Source of the DNA: Thermoleophilaceae bacterium
GTDB lineage: Bacteria > Actinomycetota > Thermoleophilia > Solirubrobacterales > Thermoleophilaceae
DNA: 44,993 nucleotides
Assembly (NCBI GenBank): GCA_030446485.1
Contig: JAUJNF010000012.1
Location: forward strand, 1-44,993
Direction: 5' to 3'
In this document: one piece after another, positions 15,782-23,948 of the stretch
Layout: the number at the start of each line of letters is the position of its first letter
Numbering within the stretch: the first letter of the stretch is position 1
Program-made: the position numbers and the translations under genes
Notes under the pieces: model-generated
What the model saw: only the letters and a program-made list of their open reading frames with translations
What the model was told of the DNA's origin: nothing
The model's database searches: none

Positions 15782-15892
15782 TCAACCGCCCAGCACCCGG
15801 ACCACGCCGTAGAGCCCGCCGGCGACCAACCCGGCGCAGATCAGCACGAGGCCGAGCTGGTCGGGATACATCGCCGGGCGGCTCGGCGCCAT
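15782..15892 (-). CDS. Small single-span membrane protein, 36 aa (predicted)
   Basis: A 36-residue frame starting at ATG 15892 (MAPSRPAMYPDQLGLVLICA) and ending VVRVLGG. After a short soluble head it contains one hydrophobic stretch (LGLVLICAGLVAGGLYGVV) long enough to span the membrane. Codon usage matches the surroundings. It starts 43 bases from the divergent gene at 15936. It sits in the gap upstream of the acyl-CoA dehydrogenase, so its transcript would read toward that gene. No family is recognised, and a chance frame remains possible. Confidence 0.4.
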   Translation of the reverse strand: MAPSRPAMYPDQLGLVLICAGLVAGGLYGVVRVLGG

Positions 15893-15935
15893 GGAACGGC
15901 GGCGAAGGCGGCGCCACATGGGCCACACTTTACGG

Positions 15936-16364
15936 ATGGCGGAGACCTTCGAGTGGGTTTTGATCGCCGTCGTGGCGGTGGGAGTGCTCGTGGCGATCGC
16001 CAGCATCTTCTTCGCGCGCGGCAGTCACGACCACATCGGGCGCGGCGGCCTCTCCATGGACGAGCCCGACCGCGTGCGCGGGCCCCTTCCCGGCTCGCCC
16101 GCCGCGAGCGCCGAGGCGAAGGCCGAGATCCGCCAGATGGTCGAGGCCAAGTCGGCCCGCCGAGAGGCGCGCGGGGAGGCGCCGATCGACGTGGATGCCG
16201 AGATCGCGGCGCTCACCCGGCCACCCGAGACCGTGCAGGACAACGCACTGCGGCAGGAGGTGCGGGAGCTGGTGATCGCCGGCAACGAGCGGCGCGCGCG
16301 CCGCGGGGAGCCGCCGCTGGACGTCGAGGCCGAGGTGGAGCGGCAGCTCAGGGAGTTCGGGTAG
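15936..16364 (+). CDS. Membrane-anchored helical protein of unknown function
   Basis: A 142-residue protein with an N-terminal membrane segment (FEWVLIAVVAVGVLVAIASI) and a charged cytoplasmic region. The latter holds two similar blocks: AEIRQMVEAKSARREARGEA followed by PIDVDAEIAALT, and QEVRELVIAGNERRARRGEP followed by PLDVEAEVERQL. The internal duplication (about 35 residues each) looks like two copies of a short motif resembling SHOCT-like helices. ATG 15936 puts the membrane segment at the start; ATG 15918 is an alternative. No catalytic residues are seen. The 180-base gap after it (16365-16544) shows no supported frame. Confidence 0.65.
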   Translation: MAETFEWVLIAVVAVGVLVAIASIFFARGSHDHIGRGGLSMDEPDRVRGPLPGSPAASAEAKAEIRQMVEAKSARREARGEAPIDVDAEIAALTRPPETVQDNALRQEVRELVIAGNERRARRGEPPLDVEAEVERQLREFG

Positions 16365-16544
16365 GGCCAGAGGCGGGATGCGGGTGGGCGCCCGACGCTG
16401 CTGGTCGGAGTGACCGAGGAGTCGTAAGGTCCGTCGCGATCCGGCGGCTCGGGCCCATGCGGGGACACTGCGCGCCGGTCGCCGGGAGGAAGCATCCGCG
16501 CGGGGATGATTGAACCGCCGCCCTGATGGGTTATAGATACGGGC

Positions 16545-16868
16545 ATGGCCGCTGACCGCAGGTACGAGATCGACGAGCTGCTGATCCGTCCGGGGACCTA
16601 CTTCAATCCCCAGACCGAGGTAATCGTGATCGTCGACGACTCGCAGTCCATCGACAGCGAGATCTTCAACATGGAGGACTTCGAGGGCGCGGACTGGGTG
16701 CTTGTGGCCGACGACCTGCCGGTCGACGAGGCACAGCGCGACCAGCTGCTCGAGGAGTTCCAGGTGCGCTACACCGGCGGTGACGGGCGCGACGTGCCCG
16801 AGGAGGCCGCCGAGGAGCCCGACGAGCTGGACCGAGAGGGCGGGGTCGACGAGCTCGACGAGGAGTGA
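16545..16868 (+). CDS. Conserved-looking acidic protein of unknown function
   Basis: A 107-residue, strongly acidic cytoplasmic protein. The first 80 residues look folded: YEIDELLIRPGTYFNPQTEV IVIVDDSQSIDSEIF, then ADWVLVADDLPVDEAQRDQL. The last 30 residues are Glu/Asp-rich (VPEEAAEEPDELDREGG). The motif IRPGTYFNPQTEVIVIVDDS suggests a beta-sheet core. Start is ATG 16545; the AT-rich TATAGAT (16532-16538) ends 6 bases upstream and could be a -10 for a leaderless message. It precedes the Ca2+/H+ exchanger by 19 bases, so the two are probably co-transcribed. I do not recognise the family. Confidence 0.65.
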   Translation: MAADRRYEIDELLIRPGTYFNPQTEVIVIVDDSQSIDSEIFNMEDFEGADWVLVADDLPVDEAQRDQLLEEFQVRYTGGDGRDVPEEAAEEPDELDREGGVDELDEE

Positions 16869-16887
16869 GCCCGCCGGCGCGTCCGAC

Positions 16888-18033
16888 GTGACGCGTCCAT
16901 CCTCCGCCGGCGGCGAGCATGCGGATGGCGGCCGCCCGCCCGGCAAGCGCCGGCGGGTTCGCCCGACCTACGTGCTCGCGCTGTTCATCCCGGCGGCGAT
17001 CGTGCTCGAGCTCGTGCACGCGTCGGCGCCGGTGATCTTCTTCGCGGCGGCACTCGGCGTGATCCCCACCGCCGCACTGATGGGCAAGGCCACCGAGGAG
17101 CTGGCGGCCAAGAGCGGCCCCGGTATCGGCGGGCTGCTGAACGTGACGTTCGGCAACGCGCCGGAGTTGATCATCGCCTTCTTCGCGCTCCTCGAGGGGC
17201 TGCAGGAGGTGGTCAAGGCCTCGATCGTCGGCTCGATCATCGGGAACCTGCTGCTGGTGCTGGGGGCATCGATGCTGGTGGGTGGGCTCAAGCGCGACAA
17301 GCAGACCTTCAACGCCACCGCCGCCAACGCACAGTCGGCGATGCTGTTGCTGGCCCTGGTGGCGCTCGTGCTCCCGGCGGTCTTCCAGCTCGTACACGGA
17401 GGCGGTTTGCCGGGCGTCGGCGAGGAGCGGGTCGACTTCGGCTCCGACCTCGAGTACCTCTCCCTCGGAGTGGCGATCATCCTGATCGGGAGCTACGTGG
17501 CCGGGCTCATCTTCTCGCTGAAGACCCACCGCAAGCTGTTCAACCCGTACGGCCCCGAGGAGCACGAGGGCGGCTGGACGATCAAGCGCTCGGTGGTGAT
17601 GCTGGCCATCGCCGCGGTGGCGGTTGGGGTGATGAGCGAGATCCTCGTCGGGTCGATCAACGAGACCGCCGAGCAGGTCGGGCTGTCGGAGTTCTTCATC
17701 GGCGTGTTCGTCGTGGCCATCGTCGGCAACGCGGCCGAGCACTGGGTGGCGGTGCTCGTGGCCGCGAAGGACAAGATGGACCTGGCGGTGAACATCGCGG
17801 TCGGGTCCAGCGCTCAGATAGCGCTCTTCGTGGCGCCGGTGCTCGTGCTGGCGTCCTTCGTCGTCGGCGAGAACCCGATGGCGCTCGTGTTCAACGGCTA
17901 CGAGATCGGCGCGATGCTGTTCGCGGTGCTGATCGCCAACTTCCTCACCCAGGAGGGAGAGACGAACTGGTTCGAGGGCGTGCAGCTCTTGGCCGTGTAC
18001 GCGGTGATGGGGTTGGTATTTTTCTTCGCGTGA
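16888..18033 (+). CDS. cax: Calcium/proton exchanger (CaCA family, Cax)
   Basis: A 381-residue antiporter that exports Ca2+ (or other divalent cations) in exchange for protons. Residues 1-28 are basic and soluble, followed by about 11 transmembrane helices. The two alpha-repeats are clear: VTFGNAPELIIAFFALLEGL and VAIVGNAAEHWVAVLVAAKD, containing the GNAPE and GNAAE/H motifs whose acidic residues carry the ion. A cytosolic acidic loop separates the halves (near EEHEGGWTIKRS). GTG 16888 is the first start after the preceding gene and before the first helix. The last codons overlap the next gene's start (GTGA). Length and topology match bacterial Cax proteins. Confidence 0.92.
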   Translation: MTRPSSAGGEHADGGRPPGKRRRVRPTYVLALFIPAAIVLELVHASAPVIFFAAALGVIPTAALMGKATEELAAKSGPGIGGLLNVTFGNAPELIIAFFALLEGLQEVVKASIVGSIIGNLLLVLGASMLVGGLKRDKQTFNATAANAQSAMLLLALVALVLPAVFQLVHGGGLPGVGEERVDFGSDLEYLSLGVAIILIGSYVAGLIFSLKTHRKLFNPYGPEEHEGGWTIKRSVVMLAIAAVAVGVMSEILVGSINETAEQVGLSEFFIGVFVVAIVGNAAEHWVAVLVAAKDKMDLAVNIAVGSSAQIALFVAPVLVLASFVVGENPMALVFNGYEIGAMLFAVLIANFLTQEGETNWFEGVQLLAVYAVMGLVFFFA

Positions 18034-18527
18034 GCCGGGTGGGGCGGACCACACTCGTTGCGATCGTCATCGCGACGGCACTGCTGGGCGGTGCCAGTTC
18101 GGCCAGTGCCGGAGATCGGCAAGTGCAGCGAGCCTTCCTCAGCCAGGACGGCGAATTCGCCCGACTCAAGAGCCTCCTGGATCGGAAGTTCAAGCGCCTA
18201 GTGGAGCGGGACTACCGTCGTCCCGGTCCGGTCCTTCGCGTGAACGACCAGTTCCGCCGCGCCATCGCGAAGGCCCGAGAAGCGGTCATTGCCGCGCGCC
18301 CCTCATCCCGTACCGGCAGGCGTGCACGCAGGGTGGCGCTCGACAACCTGGAGTTTGCTCATCGCATCAGGATGATCGAGCGCCGCGCGGTGGTCGCCGC
18401 CGCCGCCGGGAAGCGGCGGCGGGCCCGCACGCTCTTCAAGCAGTTTCCTTCCCTCGAACGGGACCTGGATAGAACCGACCGTAAGGCGAAGGCGCTCTTC
18501 AGACAAGCCCGTCGCGAGGCCTCCTAG
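18030..18527 (+). CDS. Secreted basic helical protein of unknown function
   Basis: A 165-residue protein with a signal peptide (VGRTTLVAIVIATALLGGAS, cleavage near ASA-G at residues 27-28). The mature part is Arg/Lys-rich and helical (EFARLKSLLDRKFKRLVERD; RRARRVALDNLEFAHRIRMI), so it is likely extracytoplasmic with a high positive charge, perhaps contacting anionic wall polymers. No cysteines or catalytic motifs are seen. GTG 18030 overlaps the exchanger's stop by 4 bases, so the genes are translationally coupled. It converges on TerC with overlapping stop codons. No family recognised. Confidence 0.65.
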   Translation: MSRVGRTTLVAIVIATALLGGASSASAGDRQVQRAFLSQDGEFARLKSLLDRKFKRLVERDYRRPGPVLRVNDQFRRAIAKAREAVIAARPSSRTGRRARRVALDNLEFAHRIRMIERRAVVAAAAGKRRRARTLFKQFPSLERDLDRTDRKAKALFRQARREAS

Positions 18528-19552
18528 GAGCCGCCCACCGGTTCCCTCTGGCCCTCGCGCTTCTCCTCTTCGTCGAGGGCCGCGGCCTCCTCGCGGTCGC
18601 GCTCGTCGGCCTCGTCCAGCCGGCGTTGAGCGCCCTCCGGGTCGCGCCGGTCGCCGATGATCGAGGCCACGATGCCACCCGCGAAGAGCACGGCGACGAT
18701 CCCGAGGCTCGCCACGGGGCCGATCTTCACGAAGTCCTCGATCAGCAACTTCACGGCCACCGCCGCGAGCACGATCGCGATCGTCTCGTCGAGGTAGCGG
18801 AAGCGCCTGATCAGCCCGCTCACCAGCACGAACAGGGCCCGCAGGCCCACCAGCGCGAAGACGTTCCCCATGAAGATGAGAAACGAGTCGCGGGTGATGG
18901 CGAAGGCGGCCGGGATCGAGTCGATCGCGAAGGCCAGGTCGGCCATGACGATCGCCACGAGGCACAGGAAGAGCGGCGTGGTGTGCAGCCTGCCGTCCTC
19001 GCGCACGAACCAGTGGCGGCCGCGGAACTCGCCGGTGACCGGAAACAGCTTGCGCACCGCTCGCACCATCGGGTTCCGGTCGGGATCGACGTTCTCGTTC
19101 ACCCCCTTCAGGACGCGGTAGGCGAGCAGCAGCAGCGCCGCTCCGAGCAGGTAGATCACGAAGTGGAAGCGCTCGATGAGCGCCACCCCGCCGAGGATCG
19201 CGAGCCCGCGCAGGGCGAGCGCCGCGACTATGCCCCAGAAGAGCATCCGGGCGCGCAGCGCCACCGGCACGCCGAAGTAGGCGAACAGCAGGATGAAGAC
19301 GAACAGGTTGTCGAGCGACAGCGAGCGCTCGATCAGGTACACGGTGGTGTAGAGGACGGCGTCCTCCCCGCCCGAGAGCACGAGCACCGGCACCACCATC
19401 AGCAGGCTGAGCGCGAGCCAGCCGATCGACCACACCACGCCCTCGCGGAAGCTCGGGTCGCGCCCCCGCGCGAAGAAGTGGAGATCCACCCACAGGAGCA
19501 CGAAGAGCCCGACGATCAGGGCGAGCCACGGGGCTGCGGCGGCGAGGTCCAT
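18524..19552 (-). CDS. TerC/Alx-family integral membrane protein
   Basis: A 342-residue protein with 8-9 transmembrane helices. The TerC motifs are present: IERSLSLDNLFVFILLFAYF (conserved Asp-Asn in a helix) and, in the second half, MADLAFAIDSIPAAFAITRD with the conserved Asp pair, then IFMGNVFALVGLRALFVLVS. Family members such as Alx and MeeF/MeeY export manganese or other metals, sometimes loading exoenzymes; TerC itself is linked to tellurite resistance. The C-terminal tail (about 45 residues) is charged and probably cytosolic. No ter operon is nearby. The neighbour across the convergent boundary is a Ca2+/H+ exchanger, so a metal-ion role fits. Confidence 0.88.
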   Translation of the reverse strand: MDLAAAAPWLALIVGLFVLLWVDLHFFARGRDPSFREGVVWSIGWLALSLLMVVPVLVLSGGEDAVLYTTVYLIERSLSLDNLFVFILLFAYFGVPVALRARMLFWGIVAALALRGLAILGGVALIERFHFVIYLLGAALLLLAYRVLKGVNENVDPDRNPMVRAVRKLFPVTGEFRGRHWFVREDGRLHTTPLFLCLVAIVMADLAFAIDSIPAAFAITRDSFLIFMGNVFALVGLRALFVLVSGLIRRFRYLDETIAIVLAAVAVKLLIEDFVKIGPVASLGIVAVLFAGGIVASIIGDRRDPEGAQRRLDEADERDREEAAALDEEEKREGQREPVGGS

Positions 19553-19610
19553 CGAAGGCAGGCTAGTGGCTGCCCTGGGCGGCTCGAACGCGGCTCGTCA
19601 CAATGGCCCC

Positions 19611-20759
19611 ATGGCCCCGGCTGCCTCTCTCGATCCCACCCGCACCGCGATCGGCACCTGGAGCGGCGGGCGGTACATGCACTACGGCCTGGCGCTCGAG
19701 GAGGAGCGCCTGGCCGCCCTGCTGCGGCCGGACGCCGGCATCCGCACGGTGGTCACGGCCGATGCCTACGGCTCCGGTGAGGCCGACCTGCTCCTCGGCC
19801 GGGCGCTCGCGGGCGTCAAGCGCGACCGCTACTGCCTTGTGGGCGCGATCGGACACGACTTCTACACGGGCGAGCGCGAGGGTGCCAGGGGCTTCCCGCG
19901 CTTCACCGACCCCCGCCTGCGAGAGCCGGCGGCGTACGGGGACTACATCCGCATGGCCACCGAGCGGAGCCTCGAGCGCATCGGCGTCGACCGCTTCGAC
20001 CTCCTGATGCTGCACAACCCGGACCGCACGGGCTACACGAGCCAGGCGGTGTGGGACGGCATGGCGGCGGTGCGCGACGCCGGGCTGACGCGCGTGCTGG
20101 GCGTGGCCCCGGGCCCGGCCAACGGCTTCACCCTCGACGTGATCGACTGCTTCGAGCGCTTCGGCGCCGTGATCGACTGGGCGATGGTGATCCTCAACCC
20201 CATGGAGCCGTGGCCGGGCCAGCTCGTCCTCGAGCCGGCGCGCCGGCACGACGTGCGAATCCTCACCCGGGTGGTGGACTACGGCGGCGTGTTCTGGGAC
20301 GACGTCGCGCCCGGTCAGCCATTCCCCCCGCGCGACCATCGCGCCTTCCGCCCGGACGGCTGGATCGAAGCCGGCGGGCGCAAGCTGGACGCGATGCGCC
20401 CGATCGCCGAGCGGCACGGGCTGACGCCGCTTCAGCTGGCGGCGCAGTGGAACCTCGCTCAGCCGCCCGTCGGATGCGTGGTGCCCACCCTTATCCAGGA
20501 GCTGGGCGAGGGCGGGCGCACGATCGAGGACAAGCGCGCCGAGCTGGCGTCGCTGCCCGAGCAGCCGCTGCTGAGCGACGACGAGGTCGAGGAGCTGCGA
20601 CGCATCGGCGACAACCGTGGCTCGATGCTGTTGAAGGGGGCAAGCCCCGACCACGAGGGGCCCGAGCAGCCGGATCGCTGGGTGGTGGACGAGCGCCTTG
20701 GAGCGCTCGCGACGCGCTGGCAGATCGACCCCGACCGCCAGCTCCGCAAGGCCGCCTGA
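19611..20759 (+). CDS. Aldo/keto reductase-family protein lacking the catalytic lysine
   Basis: A 382-residue TIM-barrel protein of the AKR superfamily, normally an NADPH-dependent carbonyl reductase. Asp and Tyr of the tetrad are in TADAYGSGEADLLLGRAL and the His is in FDLLMLHNPDR. However, the strand that usually supplies Lys (ATK) reads RYCLVGAIGHDFY, with no Lys. The C-terminal region (LTPLQLAAQWNLAQPPVGCV, VPTLIQELGEGGR) resembles the AKR cofactor-binding side. The protein is longer than usual, with a tail VVDERLGALATRWQIDPDR. ATG 19611 has CACAAT 6 bases upstream, a weak -10. It may bind ligand or use different chemistry; a homologous subgroup in actinobacteria may share the change. Confidence 0.82.
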   Translation: MAPAASLDPTRTAIGTWSGGRYMHYGLALEEERLAALLRPDAGIRTVVTADAYGSGEADLLLGRALAGVKRDRYCLVGAIGHDFYTGEREGARGFPRFTDPRLREPAAYGDYIRMATERSLERIGVDRFDLLMLHNPDRTGYTSQAVWDGMAAVRDAGLTRVLGVAPGPANGFTLDVIDCFERFGAVIDWAMVILNPMEPWPGQLVLEPARRHDVRILTRVVDYGGVFWDDVAPGQPFPPRDHRAFRPDGWIEAGGRKLDAMRPIAERHGLTPLQLAAQWNLAQPPVGCVVPTLIQELGEGGRTIEDKRAELASLPEQPLLSDDEVEELRRIGDNRGSMLLKGASPDHEGPEQPDRWVVDERLGALATRWQIDPDRQLRKAA

Positions 20760-20776
20760 GCGCCGGCGGCGCGGGT

Positions 20777-20790
20777 CGGGGCCGGCCCCG
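20777..20790. terminator. Palindromic hairpin between convergent genes
   Basis: CGGGGCCGGCCCCG is a perfect 14-base palindrome in the 64-base gap between the convergent aldo/keto reductase and lipoprotein genes, with more GC complementarity around it. It probably serves as a terminator in both directions. There is no U-run. Confidence 0.45.
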
Positions 20791-20823
20791 GCGTCACGCC
20801 GCTCGCGGCAGCTCAGCGCAGTG

Positions 20824-21930
20824 CTACTCGACCAGGCTGCTGCAGGCCTGCAGCGCCTCCGGGTCGTTGGCGGCCTTCTGGATGCACTCGAGGTACTTCT
20901 GAGCCGCCTCGGCATCGGGGCCGGTGGGCGGGGCCCCGGGCGTGGGCGTGGCCGCGCCGGGCGCCGGTGCCGCGTCCGCCGGGGGCACACCGGGTGTCGC
21001 GCCCGGCGCGGAGCCGCCACCGCCCAGCACGCCGCCGCCCAGCAGGCCGCCGAACTGACCGAGCAGGTCGGCGATCGGCTTGGCGTCGGCCGGGGCCTTG
21101 ATCTCCTGGTCGCCTCCGATGTCCGACAGCTCGACGCTGAAGGCGACGTTGCCGCTTTCAAGCCCGTCGGCGGCGTCGCGCTGATCCTCGGGCACCTCGA
21201 AGCCGAGGTCGACCGAGAGCCGGCGCAGGATGTCGTCGTCCTTGCCGACGTAGATGTCGAACTTCGGGTCCTTAACGGCGTCCGTGATCTGCTTGCGCTG
21301 CTCCTCCGGGATCTCCGTGGCCTGGGCGCCCGACGCCTCGCCCGCCCGCTTGCCTGCCGTGTTCAGGTCCTCGAGGAGGCGCGCCACGTCGACGGAGCCC
21401 GTCACGTGCGTGGTGTCGGCGCCCGCGATCTCCTCGTCCCCTTCGGTCTTCGGGTCCCGCACCCAGCTCGAGGGGTCGATTCCGAGCGTCTTCAGGCTCT
21501 GATCCTGCTCGGTGCCGGACTGCTGCTCGAGCTGCGCGTTGAGCTGGCTGATCGCATCCTCACCCACCTCGTAGGGCGTGCCCTGGAAGTCGACGAAGGC
21601 GTTGTCGCCGGTGCTGGCCACGCCTGCGGAGAAGCTCTGCCCGCCGGCCCCGATGCTGAGGTCCCAATCGAAGCTCGGCAGCTTCTTGGCCCCGTTGTTC
21701 TTGTACGGGCCGTTCAGCTTGACCTGCACCGGATCCTCGAGCTGGGGCGACCCCTCGCCGGAGATCTTCATGTCGAGGGCCACGCTCGCGCTCCCGACCG
21801 GCGTGCTGAACGCCTTGTCGAGAAGGGCCTGGGCCTCCTCTTCGCTCCCGCCGCCGCAGGCACCGACGGCCGACGCTGTGGCTAGGACAAGAAAGAGGGC
21901 GACTGCGGTCCGCGAGCGGCGAGCTGACAA
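20824..21930 (-). CDS. Secreted lipoprotein (LppX/LprG-like)
   Basis: A 368-residue lipoprotein. Signal sequence SRTAVALFLVLATASAVGAC ends in a lipobox (VGAC) at about Cys 25. The mature domain has repeated beta strands (SVALDMKISGEGSPQLEDPV; AFVDFQGTPYEVGEDAISQL; DTTHVTGSVDVARLLEDLNT; KFDIYVGKDDDILRRLSVDL), resembling LppX/LprG proteins that carry lipids in a beta-sheet cavity. A Gly-rich segment (LLGGGVLGGGG) and Pro/Ala/Thr-rich linker lead to a C-terminal helix with two Cys (YLECIQKAANDPEALQACSS). The start is TTG at 21930, supported by AGGAG 7 bases upstream. A lipid-shuttling role in the cell envelope is inferred. Confidence 0.75.
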   Translation of the reverse strand: MSARRSRTAVALFLVLATASAVGACGGGSEEEAQALLDKAFSTPVGSASVALDMKISGEGSPQLEDPVQVKLNGPYKNNGAKKLPSFDWDLSIGAGGQSFSAGVASTGDNAFVDFQGTPYEVGEDAISQLNAQLEQQSGTEQDQSLKTLGIDPSSWVRDPKTEGDEEIAGADTTHVTGSVDVARLLEDLNTAGKRAGEASGAQATEIPEEQRKQITDAVKDPKFDIYVGKDDDILRRLSVDLGFEVPEDQRDAADGLESGNVAFSVELSDIGGDQEIKAPADAKPIADLLGQFGGLLGGGVLGGGGSAPGATPGVPPADAAPAPGAATPTPGAPPTGPDAEAAQKYLECIQKAANDPEALQACSSLVE

Positions 21931-22011
21931 GGGGAGACTCCTGATCGGGAGAGCGAGCTTTCGAGGGTACTAGTCGCTTGTGCGGGGAAACCCCGGTCAC
22001 CGGCGCGGCTA

Positions 22012-22017
22012 TACGAT
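22012..22017 (+). promoter_or_regulatory. Candidate -10 element (TACGAT) for arsA-like gene
   Basis: TACGAT ends 8 bases before the ATG at 22026, with no Shine-Dalgarno sequence between, consistent with a leaderless transcript. The divergent space from the lipoprotein start is 95 bases. Confidence 0.45.
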
Positions 22018-22025
22018 GCCCCGCC

Positions 22026-23231
22026 ATGCCCGCGCCGCGAACGATCCTCTACACCGGCAAGGGCGGCGTGGGCAAGACGAGCGTCGCGGCGGCCACGGCG
22101 CGACGCTGTGCCGCGGCGGGGCTGCGCACGATCGTGCTCTCCACCGACCCCGCCCACAGCCTGTCGGACTCGCTCGAGACCGACCTCGGAGGGACGCCTG
22201 TTGCGTGCGGCGACAACCTGTGGGGCCAGGAGGTGCAGGCCCAGGAGGAGATGGAGCGCAACTGGGACGCCGTGCAGGACTGGCTGGGCGAGCTCCTGAT
22301 GGAGCGGGGCGTCGATCGCATCAACGCCGAGGAGCTGACCGTGCCTCCCGGCATGGATGAGCTCTTCTCCCTGCTGCAGATCAAGCGCCACCACGAGGAG
22401 GAGCAGTACGACGCGATCGTCGTCGACTGCGCTCCCACCGGCGAAACGCTGCGGCTCCTGTCGTTTCCGGACGTGGCCGGCTGGTGGCTCGAGAAGGTGC
22501 TCCCGTGGGAGAAGCGGCTCGTGGCCGCCGCGCGGCCGTTCGCGCGCGGGCTCCTGGACATACCCCTGCCGAACGAGGCCGTCTTCGACGACGTGCAGCG
22601 GCTGGTGCGCAACCTCGTGGCCCTGAACGGGATCCTTCGCGATCGCACGGCCACCTCGATCCGCCTCGTGATGAACCCGGACCGCATGGTCATCAGGGAG
22701 TCGATGCGGACCTTCACCTACCTGAACCTCTACGGCTACCTGACCGACGCCGTGATCGTGAACCGCGTGTTCCCGGCGGAGCTCGCAGACGGCTACTTCG
22801 CCGGCTGGCGCGCCCACCAGCAAGAGCAGATGGAGCTCGTGCGCTCGGCGTTCGCGCCGGTGCCGATCCTCGAGGCGCCCTACTTCGACGAGGAGGTGAT
22901 CGGGCCGCGCATGCTCGACCGCCTGGGGGACGCGGTGTTCGGGGACGCCGAAGCCGGCGACCTCCTGTACGAGAGCGTGTCCCGGGAGCTCGTCTCCGAC
23001 AACGGCGACGCCACCCTGCGCCTGGCCATCCCGTTCGTGGAGAAGGCCGACATCTCGCTGAAGAAGATCGGCCTCGAGGTGGTGGTGCGGGTGGGCGCCC
23101 AGAAGCGCACCATCATGCTGCCCGCGGCCATGGCCGCCTACCGCCCGAGCGGGGCGCATTACGAGGACGGCGCGCTCGCCGTCTCCTTCCGGAGTGGTGA
23201 TGACGGACCCCCAGCAGACCACGACGCCTGA
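22026..23231 (+). CDS. ArsA/GET3-family ATPase
   Basis: A 401-residue P-loop ATPase of the ArsA/GET3 class. Deviant Walker A GKGGVGKTS is at residues 11-19 with the signature Lys. Switch I is in VLSTDPAHSLSDSLETDLGG and Walker B in YDAIVVDCAPTGETLRLLSF (DTAPTG-type motif). The C-terminal end (LRLAIPFVEKADISLKKIGL, ALAVSF) is the small beta domain seen in bacterial ArsA homologues with an HSP20-like fold. It has a single ATPase half, so it probably acts as a dimer. No arsenite permease, ArsC or ArsR is nearby, so a role in arsenic export is unlikely; client-protein or membrane-protein handling is more plausible. It is coupled to the next small gene. Confidence 0.87.
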   Translation: MPAPRTILYTGKGGVGKTSVAAATARRCAAAGLRTIVLSTDPAHSLSDSLETDLGGTPVACGDNLWGQEVQAQEEMERNWDAVQDWLGELLMERGVDRINAEELTVPPGMDELFSLLQIKRHHEEEQYDAIVVDCAPTGETLRLLSFPDVAGWWLEKVLPWEKRLVAAARPFARGLLDIPLPNEAVFDDVQRLVRNLVALNGILRDRTATSIRLVMNPDRMVIRESMRTFTYLNLYGYLTDAVIVNRVFPAELADGYFAGWRAHQQEQMELVRSAFAPVPILEAPYFDEEVIGPRMLDRLGDAVFGDAEAGDLLYESVSRELVSDNGDATLRLAIPFVEKADISLKKIGLEVVVRVGAQKRTIMLPAAMAAYRPSGAHYEDGALAVSFRSGDDGPPADHDA

Positions 23232-23487
23232 GTGGCCGCCCGACTGGTGGGACTTCGGTCCCGACGGCGACCGCGCGCGTCCGCCGCGCGGAGGCGTCCC
23301 CGACCTGGCCCCGCTGTTCATGGTGCTCGAGGGGCTGCGCCGAGCGATACCCGCTGAGCTGCAGGAGCAGTTCACCACGCTCGTCAGGGAGCTCCTGCTG
23401 GCCTTGCGGGCGTTGATCGACTGGTACCTGCAGCGCATGGATGGCGGCCCGCCGGAGCCCGCGGTGGAGGACATCCCGATCAGCTGA
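23200..23487 (+). CDS. Small protein of unknown function, coupled to the ArsA-like ATPase
   Basis: A 95-residue protein from ATG 23200 (GTG 23194 possible). The N-terminal third is Pro/Trp/Asp-rich (PEWPPDWWDFGPDGDRARPP). The middle is a hydrophobic helix pair (APLFMVLEGLRRAIPAELQE; LVRELLLALRALIDWYLQRM). The tail is acidic (GGPPEPAVEDIPIS). The frame overlaps the ATPase gene by 32 bases, so the two are translationally coupled. The amphipathic helix could be a membrane- or ATPase-contacting element. In actinobacteria similar short proteins follow ArsA-like genes, but I do not know a function. Confidence 0.6.
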   Translation: MTDPQQTTTPEWPPDWWDFGPDGDRARPPRGGVPDLAPLFMVLEGLRRAIPAELQEQFTTLVRELLLALRALIDWYLQRMDGGPPEPAVEDIPIS

Positions 23488-23501
23488 TCGGGGGGCTCGG
23501 C

Positions 23502-23948
23502 TCAGGCGGGCTCCGATGTGGGCGGTTGGCCGGACACGGCCTGCGTCCGGCGCCCGGCGTGCTCGGCCGCCGCGTCGGTCACGAGACCCAGGAACCTCGC
23601 CGCCGCCTGACGCTCGCTCGGCTCGAGCGTGGCCGCCGCGGCGCACATGGCGGCCACCCACGGACCGATCTCGCGCTCACCCGTCTCGCGAGCGGCGGTG
23701 GTGAGCGTGAGCACGTGAGAGCGCCTGTCGCTGGGGTGCGGGGTGCGCGAGACCCAGCCCGCGCACTCGAGGCGGTCGATCAGGGCCGTGACCGCGCCCG
23801 AGGTCAGGTCGAGCCGCTCGGCGAGCTGTCCCGGCGTGAGCTCACCGGCAAAGCTGAGGTGGTCGAGCGCGGCGAAGTCCGCCTGCGGTGGCGCGCGCGA
23901 CGGCGGCCTTGAAGCGGCCGGCTCCGATCCGTCGCTGCCGCTCTTCAC
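23502..23948 (-). CDS. MarR-family regulator with replaced N-terminus
   Basis: A 148-residue winged-helix protein. The MarR core is good: FAALDHLSFAGELTPGQLAE, then LDLTSGAVTALIDRLECAGW (recognition helix) and VSRTPHPSDRRSHVLTLTTA (wing). The C-terminal helix includes EREIGPWVAAMCAAAATLEP. The first 23 residues (MKSGSDGSEPAASRPPSRAP) are not MarR-like. They are read antisense to the start of the adjacent MMPL remnant, and the normal N-terminal dimerisation helix is missing. The most likely explanation is a deletion that fused the divergent marR and MMPL genes head to head. The protein may be non-functional as drawn. Confidence 0.7.
   Translation of the reverse strand: MKSGSDGSEPAASRPPSRAPPQADFAALDHLSFAGELTPGQLAERLDLTSGAVTALIDRLECAGWVSRTPHPSDRRSHVLTLTTAARETGEREIGPWVAAMCAAAATLEPSERQAAARFLGLVTDAAAEHAGRRTQAVSGQPPTSEPA

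Noticed and set aside
16365..16544. Small RNA or riboswitch in the gap before the acidic protein gene
   Set aside because: No conserved riboswitch core or strong hairpin could be recognised.
22026..23487. Arsenic-resistance operon
   Set aside because: The ATPase is ArsA-like but there is no ArsB, Acr3, ArsC, ArsD or ArsR gene in the window, so an arsenic role is not supported.
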